Of a DNA stretch of 64,000 bases, positions 45,034-55,479 are shown one piece after another. Made by a program: the position numbers and the translations under genes. Where the stretch lies: NCBI GenBank assembly GCA_021229015.1, contig CM037788.1, positions 39,394,024 to 39,458,023 on the forward strand, in the 5' to 3' direction. Position 1 is the first letter of the stretch. Every line of letters starts with the position of its first letter. The stretch is from Solen grandis (lineage: Eukaryota; Mollusca; Bivalvia; Adapedonta; Solenidae). The notes beneath the pieces are model-generated. The model did not search any database. It saw only the letters and a program-made list of their open reading frames with translations, and was not told the origin of the DNA.

Positions 45034-45737
45034 TATTAGACTTCAAATGAAAGCTATACACGAGTGATTAATGATTATAAAAAAGTGACGTGCAGGGGTA
45101 GCTGAGCGGACTGTTTAAAATGTAATCAGATATCTTTTTGCATGGATCAGTATGTGCCTTATCTGTTAAGTATATTAAATGAAAAGGCTTCGTACTTATT
45201 GTATACAATTACTCGATACACATATAAACAACTTTTAACTACTTTTACACACACAGAGGAAATGCAAGGAACTGCAACTAAACATGACTGAAAAGGAAAT
45301 AGAATAGCTTTATATTTATTTAGACTAGACGCACTTATTTATGGTTCATTCATTCTTTCATATAAAATATTAGTTTCAGTTTAAGAGAACAAAAGAGGAG
45401 AGGGATTGTAATACAGAGATAGAAGGGTTTTTGTTTTGTTGTTATTCTTGGGTTTAACCTCCCACTAACAGTATTTCGGTCATTTAGAAATGTTTAATTC
45501 ATACAAATATAGTGCTGTGTCACAATATAGTATTACGTCGTAGACATGTGGCATGATACCACACTTATTTGCATTATTTTGACATCAGGCCAGACAGTCC
45601 TGGAACTGCTTACCTCCAAGTGGCTGTGTCACACTGCGATACTAGTAAGTAGCGGTCGACCATGGGGTAATGTAGGGGGGAGGTGGAGGCGTGGGAGCGG
45701 AAGCTGTGTACCCCCACCCACCCCCACAAATGATCAA

Positions 45738-45780
<43 letters not shown>

Positions 45781-47172
45781 AATACGGTAATCCACAAACC
45801 ATTAAGGTAACTCTTCATGCTGAATAATCAAAACATCCAACATATTTATCAGTTTGCTCCACACACACAAACACACGCACACACGTGTGTAAATTTCAAT
45901 TATTCGAGAAACTGGCATTTTTGCTCGACTGGTTATTAGAGCGAGAGAGAGAGGTGCCACTGCTTCGAGTGGCTTCGAATCACCGTAAGTGAATTAATAT
46001 ACATTCATATAAAAATGTGGTTAGTAAGCTTAATGGTTTCATTGTGTCACAAGGTAGATTGTAAGTAAACTTGCGATAATCCAAGGACTGTTGGAGAAAA
46101 TACGAATAATCGAGACAGATTCGGAAAAGCGAGAGTACTTATTTTTATCATTTAATGATGTTGTCCGCTTCATACTTCAGAAACGATCATCACTCCTCGA
46201 CTTGTTGCGAGTTTACTGCACATGTATCTATTTTGGATTTTGTTACTAATGAAGGTTCGACATTTCGCCAAAAAATCCCCGCACCGACATTTCGACGGTA
46301 CGTCGGTGACACCGAGAGGGGGGAAAAATCGGCTTTCGTCAAGCCAATGTCCAAAAACTAGCCACCATACTAGAGTAATTACGCCTAGTCGAAACATCTA
46401 AATCGAGCTTACCGGAAATAGTCGATAAGTTGAGAATGGCCATACACCAAAGTTTTGTTGTTGTTCTCATCCTACCCTCTATCTCTCTCTCTTCTTTATT
46501 ATTGACGAATGGCTTCAGTTATTTTTATCTCTTGGGAAGCCGCCAAGGTTTTTGTTATATTATCATTCTAACCAGTACCTTTATATTATTTATAGAATAT
46601 CTGCTGTTCTAATTTATAATGACCATTTCTTTTTAATCTATATGTTTATTAAAGATACTCGTACACTTTACACAGTAGTACTCTTTTATTATTAACAAAA
46701 CTTTAAACACCAAGTGTTAGCCTAAATCATTAGTGTGAAATGATTACGCAGTTATTTTTATTACATGTACTTATAGAGAGGAACAGACAGTGATTTTCTT
46801 CAAGGAAACACGGACCCGGTCCCAATTTATTTTCTTTATGTATAGTACAGTATTCATGTCATATAGAGGGTTCCCCCACACACACACAAAAATAACAAAT
46901 AAAAAAATCGAAAGGATAAAAAGACTCGAAATACTTAATTATAATTGAAATGGTGTGGTAACTGTCGGTAACATTTTCATTTTTATTTATCATTTATTTT
47001 TATTTAGATAAAAAAGTCAACTTGTTTTTAAAAGTGAAGGGTAGTACTTCATTGGAAAAAACAACAACAAATAAATAAATAACTAAATAAAAATACAAAA
47101 TATAATGGTCATCGGTTCCTCTGTTTGAACTCAGCATATAACTGCATGCATTATAATTCGAGAAAAGAATTC
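45034..47172. other. Intergenic sequence with S1 repeat and GT microsatellite
   Basis: An S1-type repeat at about 45440-45650 (GGTTTAACCTCCCACTAAC, GTGGCATGATACC). A GT microsatellite at about 45741-45779. AC/GT runs near 45860. Sequence between the two minus-strand genes shows no supported exon. Open frames at 46155-46397 occur on both strands and are not credible. Confidence 0.5.
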
Positions 47173-47582
47173 CTATAGACATGATTTCTGGCCCACTTTT
47201 AGCCCGTCTCCACGCTGGTGACTAACACGTGCATTTTCGCCATATAAATAACACGTGCTGAGTTGCTCGTTATAGGCAAACGTGCGGCACAAGGAATCTT
47301 CAGCACATCTCGCTGCGCACTCTATGCCACTTCGGACTGGTAATCTGTAAACCTCTTTCCCTGCTACTTTTCGGCCTTTTCTCATCTCAAAATCAAAGTC
47401 GGACCCACACGTTTCCAAGGGTACGATGTCGGCGACGGTTGTTTTCGCGGCCGTTGTTGATGTCGTCGTCGGCTGCATTGTCGCCGTCGTGGTCGATGTT
47501 CGTTGTGGTGTTGATATCGAGATTTCGGAGGAAGATGGCGCCGTCGGAACAAATGTTGTGGCCGGGAGGGTGGTAGTTTCAG
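47173..47582 (-). CDS. Kringle/PAN protein, last exon (Thr/Ser linker and PAN/apple domain)
   Basis: Terminal coding exon, phase 1 in (acceptor TTGATTATAG before 47582), stop TAG at 47173-47175. It first encodes a Thr/Ser/Pro-rich linker (TTTLPATTFVPTAPSSS, TSTTAAKTT), a likely mucin-type O-glycosylated stalk. A PAN/apple domain follows, starting at ETCGSDFDF with VYRLPVRSGIECAARCAE, CRTFAYNEQLSTCYLYGE and a final cysteine in GQKSCL. PAN domains bind proteins or carbohydrates outside the cell. The pattern of C..C..CxxFxY..xxCxL is clear. No membrane segment follows, so the protein is probably secreted, though the N-terminus is not certain. Confidence 0.88.
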
Positions 47583-47800
47583 CTATAATCAATTAACACG
47601 TAGAAATAAGTACGACAATGTATGTATTTTATTATATTATTAGATAAAACATATAAAAAGTAAAGCTGGCGAAAAAGCCTGACTTAACTTAGTTTTTCCA
47701 AAGGTTGATAGATTAAAATTTCATAAATATGTCATTTGATTAAACATGTATAGTTAGAAAAGGGTTTTGAGAAAAAAATCAGAGCTGAAAATACAAATAC

Positions 47801-47994
47801 CGGTGGATTTCGGGTTGCCGCAAAACCCGTTATTGACTTTGATATCAGAGCACGCCGGCACACCGCATTTCTCTCTTTTCTTGTCGGGGTCAGTGGTGAA
47901 ACACCAGGGATGACCTTCTGACCCCAGTGGATCCCTGCACTGGTTCCCGGCCAAGTACACAGAATAGTCAGGGAACATATCCCTGTGTTTGAAT
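47801..47994 (-). CDS. Kringle/PAN protein, exon with second half of the kringle
   Basis: 194-bp exon between acceptor CCAATACAG (before 47994) and donor GTATTT (after 47801), phase 2 in and phase 1 out. It encodes FKHRDMFPDYSVYLAG, then NQCRDP, HPWCFTTDPDKK and KCGVPAC, the C-terminal half of a kringle (family pattern NyCRNP..PWCyT..CxxPxC). It ends with NNGFCGNPKST leading to the Thr-rich linker. The split codon with 49685 gives Arg (HTH-R-FKHRD), the usual kringle sequence around this intron. Confidence 0.92.
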
Positions 47995-49684
47995 CTGTAT
48001 TGGAAAATTTGTCTAATTAAAATAGCCGATCCCGAAACCATCTGTAGTACCCCTATTCAAGACCCATTTCAAACTATTATGAAGTCATTAATTTTCGATG
48101 ACATTAACTTTCGTTTAACAGTATATAATACAATTTCGTGGGTAAGTACATTGATTTACTTCAGAATTCATATGATAGAAAACATTAGGTATAATTATTC
48201 ACTTAAACCATTTTTGCAGGGATTAGCATAACTGTGGATAAAATCAATGCCGAAATCAACAAAGATTAACCCCACGAAAATTTATATGGTACTTTAAACA
48301 GCTAGATTGGCAACCACGTGCGTTCAAGTACCATTTTAAACTATTTAAAGCGGGTTACGCACCATGGATTTAACATGCGAATTTTTGACACTTTAAACAA
48401 GTGAATCACTATGCAGGGCCAGCAATGAAAAGAATGAAATAAATTCACAATGAAAAGAGGGTTCAACAATGTAAATATTTCAAGGTCAATCAACTGAGAT
48501 CATAATAGCTTAACATCCGGGCATCAGAATGGTTTTGCAAAGATACGAGCGCGCCATTTCCTTTATTATATCTCAGTGGAGGGGCGGGACTACCCTTTAA
48601 TTACATGAGGGATCTAGATGTTCATGAGTTTTTATTCAGATGACCTTGCTTGAATTTAACAAAAAAAGCTTAGTTTTAAATAACACTTAAATTCTTAAGT
48701 TCGATAGAAAAGCAATCCGCTATTCCTGATTGACGGAAGGCTAAGATATATTATTAACATAGTACAGACAATATTTGTACAGAAATAAAATGTATGGATT
48801 TGATTAAATGAGAAACAAGAAAGATAAAATTCACCCCTAACCAGGAACTTATATGAATTTTAATTGTTTTTTTTCTAATTTAGTTACATTATATATATTC
48901 AGTTTTTACTTCTTTTTATGAATGAGATATTATTTTCTCTAAAACTCTATTTCTGAAATATCGAATACCTGTGGCGATACCACGTGGTATAACATGGCGT
49001 TAATTTAAGGTATCACAAACAGCTTATTAATTTGCCTCGATTCGAAAATGAAAACTGTTGTAAATATTTCATTTCTTCACCAATATTAATGGGATATAGC
49101 GCATGCGAAGCAGAAAGTTGTGCACTACACAAAAACCATAATAATTCTTTTGTCAGGTGTACAATATTTCTAACATTCAGGAAAACATGAGCGACGTGCG
49201 TTACATGCTTTTCTGTGGGGGAGTCTAGACTGAGCAGAAAAATTCATGAACTCGAAAGGTTTTCCAGAATGTTACTAACAATTCTAGCGTTACATCTGAC
49301 AAAAGAATAGTTGGGACCTATGTGTATGGCACAGTATTCCGATTCGCATCCGCTATATACCATTGAAATTAATAATGAAATAAAATACTTACAGCAGTTT
49401 TTCACTCTGAATTTAGGGACTGTGTCTTCATGGCGCCTATATAGTGCTGCCTCACACCAAAATATTTTGTAAATTTGCAAATCTTGGAAAATAACGAGAA
49501 CATAACTCTATAATTATGCCGAGAGCATAGCAGGATGCCAGCTACACTAATACCATTTAATGTCGCATACGGGGACCGAACCCAAGACCTCTAGTTCTTA
49601 AAGTTTGCACTTTCGCTCCATCGGCCAAAGAGACCAGGTATGTAAATAAATTAAATTGTTTGTATCATGTCGTCTGCTACATAC
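47995..49684. other. Intron within the kringle, no feature seen
   Basis: AT-rich. At about 49555-49640 the minus strand has a tRNA-like SINE head (TTTGGCCGATGGAGCG, GGGTTCGGTCCC). A patch at 49381-49470 looks exon-like but its frame does not fit the neighbours. Confidence 0.4.
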
Positions 49685-49796
49685 CTATGTGTGTGCGGGT
49701 GTTGCTGATCCCACCTCTGACACGGCCGACCCGATATTGTGCACGTACGGTGACCGGCAAAGTTCTGGGAAGCTCCTTTTTCATAACACTCCGACA
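49685..49796 (-). CDS. Kringle/PAN protein, exon with first half of the kringle
   Basis: 112-bp exon between acceptor TTTTTACAG (before 49796) and donor GTATGT (after 49685), phase 1 in and phase 2 out. It encodes SECYEKGASQNFAGHRTC, then ISGRPCQRWDQQHPHTH. These are the kringle opening cysteine, the G..F.G..T.SG motif and the C.RW..Q.PH.H motif. An extra cysteine (HRTC) is present beyond the usual six. It joins 47994 in frame. Confidence 0.92.
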
Positions 49797-50347
49797 CTGT
49801 AAAAAAACAAACAAAAAAAACTTATGATAAGATCAACTTCAATTTTCGTCAAAGAAAGAAACCTGTTCCCTGTAGACGGACAAATGAACTACTATGGCCA
49901 TGAAACTGCAATATTTAGAGGAGTGATTTCCGGGCACCACGCCTATTTTGAGGTCTATTCCAAAATGCTAAATAGGTCTTTGAGAAACAGGCGGAGAGAA
50001 GTAAAGATATTTTTAACTAAGTGTGTGGTTTTTTTTTTGTTGTTGTTGTTTTTTGTTTCTCGTGACTACTGTGCAATCTTTAAATTTCGTGAGACATTAA
50101 TGCATTAATTTTTGCTGAAATTCGTTCATTTCATAGACCCCACGTTCATTATAGAACATGAATAAAGGTACCCACCAAATTATTTAAAGTGCATGATCAA
50201 CGAGATTTAATGTCAACGAAAATTAATGATTTTATAGTGTAGGATCATTTCATTCTTCCCTGTAAAATTATGATTTGAATATATAATCACTGGCGTTTTT
50301 TTTTTTTTTTTTTTTTTGTTTTTTTTCAACCGGACATAAGTACTTAC

Positions 50348-50434
50348 GTGCACACGATATGGACGGCTTGGACCACGTGTTATTAGGCATACATACTTCC
50401 ACGGGACAGTACTTTATTAGGGCTTTCTTGAATC
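50348..50434 (-). CDS. Kringle/PAN protein, exon with second half of a sushi (CCP)-like domain
   Basis: 87-bp exon, acceptor TATCTTTCAG before 50434 and donor GTAAGT after 50348, phase 1 to phase 1. It encodes FKKALIKYCPVEVC, then NNTWSKPSISCA. The W..P..SC ending is the hallmark of a CCP/sushi domain. It continues in frame into the kringle exon (SCA-L-SECYEKG). NNT is a potential N-glycosylation site. Confidence 0.82.
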
Positions 50435-50639
50435 CTGAAAGATACGATATCAAAACACACGAGTAGGGCGTCGGAATTTTCCGGGGATGTCGAATTACCC
50501 GGACATGCAAATCCTGCATCTAATTTATAAATTTATCACATATTTCGGTATTATGTATTTACATGAAATTAGAACAAATATTAGCTTAGCACACAACTTT
50601 ACCTTTTTCTTCCTTTCTAGATTTTAAAACTAAATGGTT

Positions 50640-50850
50640 TATTTGTTTGTTGGGATTAACGTCCTGTCGAAGGTATTTCAGTCATTTGGAGACTATATCT
50701 ACTCGAAACACATACAGTGCTGCCACACTGCAGTATCACGCCGTAGACATGTGGCATGGTACCACACTCGGTCACATTAAACTGACACCTGGCCAACCAG
50801 TCCTGGACTGGAAATATCAAGAAAGAGAGCTATACCAGTACCATGGGACC
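50640..50850 (+). repeat. S1-type dispersed repeat
   Basis: GTTGGGATTAACGTCCTGTCG, GTATTTCAGTCATTTGGAGAC, GCTGCCACACTGCAGTATCAC, GACATGTGGCATGG and GGCCAACCAGTCCTGGACTG in order. This is the most complete S1 copy here. Confidence 0.6.
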
Positions 50851-52429
50851 CACCGGGACCGGTATATAATAAATGGCGAACAAACAGACAAGACGTTGTA
50901 TACAAAGAGATATTTTTCTCATGTAAAAGTTCACTAATTAATACAATGTATAGCGTTAGCAAATTTCACTTAACTTCTGTAGTGCGAGTATTTTAATGCT
51001 TAATGAGTAAGCTTTTGATGAAATCAAATGTAAGTTTAATCACAAAGACATTCATTAGCTTCATATGCAAATATAATTGTTTACCGAATGAAACATCAGT
51101 TAAATCACACGAAATTAAACCTGTGCACTTATGTTTTTCAATCGAGTATGAAACTACGGAAAGCTATTGAAGCCACTTTGAAATATTGCAATTTATTTTG
51201 ACATTGAACATGTTAACAACTTGCTGATACAATACGAAATTATAAGATAAGACATTCTGACTGTATGATATGATTGAAAGACATAAGATCGCGACAATAC
51301 GATATGGCGTTTTGACTTATGTCGTGGGTCGACTTCTAAACGTACCACCGTAACTTGCCGTTGTCACCTCGCATCAGTCCGTCGTTATCATATCTCATCG
51401 TCGTCATCTCGTATTATGACTGATGACTGACGCACGGTAAGATAAAGATTCCGTAGAAATAGTTTCAGACCTTTTTTGAAGATACAGATCTAGAAGCAAA
51501 TCTTAACTTTCAAAATCTGAACAACAATATGTAACGCGCCGTTGCATTGGTCAAATGATCCGTGCTGTCCCCGCCAGGCTACGCGCAGAATGACATGCCT
51601 ATTTAATAATTAAGAAGAACGAAGTTTTACTATCGGTAATAAAATTATCCACGGTTAATTAAGGAGTAAACCGCATTGAGCGAATGTAGGTTCCGACGAA
51701 GGATGGCGGCGTGTGTACGTAAATATTTCAGGAGAAAATCAGAATCGGAGGAAACCGAGGTGTCTGGACAAGCACCTAATATGCCCCATCAATATCGTGA
51801 CCGGTGATCGAACCAGGGACAAAAGGAAATCATACTGGTGTAATTCATAATACGTGTATCTGTTTCGTAAACGAAACGAATTTAAGTCCTGGTATATTTA
51901 CATTGCTGGACCTCATTGCGAAAGATGTTACGTCATAAAAGCCTCTCCACGAAATTCACTGAGAAATGCATATTTACGCGAAAGATACTATAGAAAATAC
52001 CAAAAGTTGTAGCTTTCTTGTTCTGAAATGTTAAGATGAATTAAAATACATTAGGTATTTAGAAGTTTTGATGGATATTCTTCATATCTCTTCTTTCTTT
52101 TCCACGATGTTCTGAAATATTCCGTGTACTCCAAGACATCCGTTATTTTACTGCACAGTACGTTTCACGCTCCCCCCTCTTTTCTCACAATATAAGCAAT
52201 TAGTTCCCTTTCTGAAAAACTATAAGGTTTCTTGGTGGATTTCCTGCATTCTCTCAAAAGATATTTCATTGCGTGGAGTTTCGAGGTTTATTAACCTCTT
52301 TTGAGGCTTCGCCCTTAAGAATTATGTAATTACATGTATGTGATTGGAAGTGAAAGCGAACTTGGAATTTAAGTTAAAAGCCAGCATCTTAAACTCTTTA
52401 TTTGCAGTGATAAGAACACATAATCTTAC
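50851..52429. other. Intron within the sushi-like domain, no gene seen
   Basis: Contains a degenerate CGTCGTCATCTCGTA-type tract (about 51340-51420) and a SINE remnant with GTTCGATCACCGG on the minus strand (about 51790-51820). No exon supported. Confidence 0.4.
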
Positions 52430-52543
52430 CTTTAATTAAGGAAGTGCACGTGTAATTGATGGTGTTTTTCTCCGCGAAAATTTCCGTACAAGTCCGTCGG
52501 GAGTCGTCGGATAACAGCCTCATCTTCGGTCCTTTACAGTCAC
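52430..52543 (-). CDS. Kringle/PAN protein, exon with first half of a sushi (CCP)-like domain
   Basis: 114-bp exon, acceptor CAATTTCAAAG before 52543 and donor GTAAGA after 52430, phase 1 to phase 1. It encodes DCKGPKMRLLSDDSRR, then TCTEIFAEKNTINYTCTS. C-x-x-P at the start and a Y-x-C before the intron fit the first half of a CCP domain. Split codon with 50434 gives Gly. The complete domain would have six cysteines rather than four, so it is an unusual CCP. Confidence 0.78.
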
Positions 52544-53559
52544 CTTTGAAATTGAAATGAGATGTAATAAAAAATAAATGAATAAATTGAAATATAAAAG
52601 GATGGATTTTATCATTTAAATAGGAAGTCAGTCAGAAAAAAACGGTAAAATATTTCCCATCTGTTTGTCTGTCCGTCCGTCCGGATACGAAAATGAAATA
52701 AAGGTAAAAATAGATACCAGAGTATTTCATTGTTTGAGGAAACACGGAAAAGACCGAGTGACTTAATTTAAACATCATGATCTATCCATATACAAAATAA
52801 AATACAAGGCATCGCATTGTTTCAGTAAACACTGGAAAAACGAAAGAGTAAAACGACAACAACAAACGAGTGCCTTAAAACAGACCCTGTACTTACTCTC
52901 AGATTCTGAAGAACGGAACAGTAATATCTGAAAACGAAGTGAAATATGAAAAGTATATTTTTTTTAAATAAGAAAAAACAAAGTTAATAAATGTAGCATA
53001 CTATTTTTAATTTATTACAAGAAAATAATCAATGTTACAATGATATTGTAAAGATTAAGAATACGAAGATGCTGCTACTTCTGCTGCTGTTGCTGCTGCT
53101 GATGATGATGACGATTGATGATCGTGATGATGAATTAACAACGTATGACAGAAGTATGCTGAATGGAAATAACAAATATTTAAAAATAATAATTACAAAA
53201 ATAATTATTAATATATCCATTTCCATTATATTCTCTTAACGTCGTGAATCACGTATCACTAGACTATGGTACCATTCGCTCCTGGCGATATTTCGTCCTC
53301 TTTTCGCTGTCGTCATTCTGGGTACCTTTCTTATAGATTTAAGTACCAGTTTATCGTGATTAAACCATGTTGATTTCTTGCCCTTTAGAAATATTCTGCC
53401 TGACTGGAGCGTAATCGAAGTACAAACAATGTCTCTGGTGGACCTTGGCTTACGAAGAGCAAGCTCGAAAATTAATGACACTTTGTGTTTTCTATCATAA
53501 AATACAGTACTTCCTCGAAGTGTGGAGTTGGCTATTTTATGCACTGCCATTAAACTTAC
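52544..53559. other. Intron sequence with GCT/GAT tract
   Basis: A short GCTGCTGCTGATGATGATG tract at about 53070-53115. A 104-codon minus-strand frame (53236-53550) is not supported as a gene. No other feature seen. Confidence 0.35.
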
Positions 53560-53620
53560 CCGCGATCATGTTGCCTGGAATTAAATCCAACAATAGACAT
53601 TGCTGGTGCACCGAATAATC
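53560..53620 (-). CDS. Possible upstream exon of the kringle/PAN protein
   Basis: 61-bp candidate exon, acceptor GATTTACAG before 53620 and donor GTAAGT after 53560, phase 0 in and phase 1 out. It encodes DYSVHQQCLLLDLIPGNMIA. The phase matches the sushi exon at 52543 (split codon Gly). The peptide is protein-like, but the exon is short and no further upstream exon is recognised, so the signal peptide is still missing. Confidence 0.45.
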
Positions 53621-54094
53621 CTGTAAATCATCGGCATCAAAGGCAGCCTCGCAGATTTAATTTATTTACTGTAAAAAACATTAATTTTCACGGTGGTTGA
53701 GAGCGGAGTTTAGTTATTTTTTTTGTGGACAGTTTTATCCACGATTACCAGTGATACACAGATACTCATGAAGTAGATTTCGCTTGAATCGACGAATTTA
53801 TGTACCTACGACACTGACTTTGCATACTGAATGAGCGAAAATTAATGCCTGCGAATATTAGTGGTTTTACAGTAATATGTTCCATAATGTAATACTGTGA
53901 TGATGTATTCATCTAGAGAACACACAGTCGGCGATTGATAGCCAAGCTTTGGCTCTCTTTTTTTTTTTTTTTTTTCATTTTTTTTGCGGGGATGGTTCAC
54001 AGAAATTATCAGTTTTATGTACATACACCTCTTTATGATCTCATTCAGTCTTTTTATCCATGATTTTAACGTTGTTCTAGCTACTTGTACACAT
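53621..54094. other. Sequence upstream of the kringle gene, no feature seen
   Basis: AT-rich with a poly-T run (about 53959-53985). No signal-peptide exon found. Confidence 0.3.
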
Positions 54095-54264
54095 TTAAGG
54101 TAAAGTCCCTCAAATGGGTCCGATACGCCTTTGACCACTTAACCTCTACCAAGATAACCAAAGTACCCTAATGAAACATTAGGAAACCTTGGCCATCTCC
54201 GTGAAAGGCCAAAATATCCGAATTGTAGCGGAACCATTATACAGGGACTTTAAAAATACCTTAA
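54095..54264. mobile_element. TTAA miniature element, family 3
   Basis: TTAAGGTAAAGTCCCT at the left and AGGGACTTTAAAAATACCTTAA at the right, 170 bp, TTAA at both tips. Different interior from families 1 and 2. Confidence 0.65.
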
Positions 54265-55235
54265 ATCAACCATACAATGTGGCAATTTATTGTAGTTCCA
54301 GCTTCAATCTCCCATACTCTTATCTTTGTTCAGTCAAACTCTTCTACTCTTCATTAACTATGTAATTAATGAGTATTAATTATATAATAGCGTTGATCAT
54401 TTGGGCATATTTTTCTTTTTCAGTTTGATCACTAAAATCGTTGTTTACTTACAGATTTAGGTTAAAACGAGAAAGACAAACTTAACATTTATGTACATAT
54501 TGTCGCCATTTATCATTTTATCAACAGTTAATTGGAATGAGGACTTAAAAGCATACTGCTTTCAATTCAGTATACATGCATTTTTTTACACTGAAGTAGC
54601 ATATGTATGACATTATTGTAATGTAAATTATATGTTTATATGAATGGAAACAATAAAGTTTGTTTACACTAAATGCTTTTGACTAAATGCCTACTTTCGT
54701 AAAATGGCAAGGACCTAATACATGTCAGCAATACGTCGTACACATGTACCGACCTTCTAATTGCCATTTGACCTGCTTTGATTGCTTAGGTCTATATAAA
54801 TGACACTATTTGTTATGCTTATTATATTTAGCTATGTTCTACTCTTTGTAACTCATTTAGAATTTAACGCACAATGCTCATTCTCACCCTCGTCCTCTCT
54901 CTCTCCTCATCCCCGCCCCCGATTTTTTTACCATTCCCCCTTCTTTCTATTTTCCTTAATGTCTATACGAATGTTCTTACCTGCCTAAGCTGAATTGAAA
55001 TTATTAACCGGAACTTTTGTATTTAATTTATAGATCTATGCATGTATATACTTCATATTGTACAATAATTTTGTACTTGGAAGAATTAAGTTCTGTTCTG
55101 TTCAATTTAAATCATTTCGCATGGAACCTAAGCAAATGCACGCGATCGTATAAAAAATGAATAAAACATGAGAGAAAAAAAAGCAATTGACAGGCGTGCT
55201 TTGGTCAGTAGGCAAGATCTTGAACGAATTCAAGT
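54265..55235. other. Intergenic sequence, no gene seen
   Basis: AT-rich with a C/T-rich stretch at about 54880-54960. No exon supported. Confidence 0.3.
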
Positions 55236-55479
55236 TTAACCCTTTGCCTAATATAGACTCGTTTTGACGCATTGTCCAACAGAGCAAACCCATAAACCCT
55301 AAAGGAGCTGTCTGATCAGTGTCTTCTCTGTTTGATCATACAATATAGCTCAGATATACTTCATAGTCTGCGCAGTAAAGAAACAACCCATTGTTTGTAT
55401 ATCATTTCAAGTTGAGCAAATTAATATTCATAAAGCCATACATAAATTTAACATAAAAATTCATTACGTAAATGGTTAA
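55236..55479 (+). mobile_element. TTAA miniature element, family 2
   Basis: TTAACCCTTTGCCTAATATAG at the left and GTAAATGGTTAA at the right. Inner motif GGAGCTGTCTGATCAG as in the 58569 copy. Confidence 0.6.

Noticed and set aside
46155..46397. Overlapping frames on both strands
   Set aside because: Open on both strands with no domain or splice signals, typical of chance.
49381..49480. Exon-like patch inside the kringle intron
   Set aside because: A donor is present, but joining it to the kringle halves gives a stop or the wrong phase, and the peptide does not resemble a kringle.
52897..52927. 31-bp candidate exon of the kringle gene
   Set aside because: Only phase 0 entry is open, which does not fit the phase 1 exit of the candidate at 53560. 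Too short to support alone.
53236..53550. 104-codon minus-strand frame with basic C-terminus
   Set aside because: Lies within an intron, no recognisable domain, no splice context. It could be a repeat fragment.
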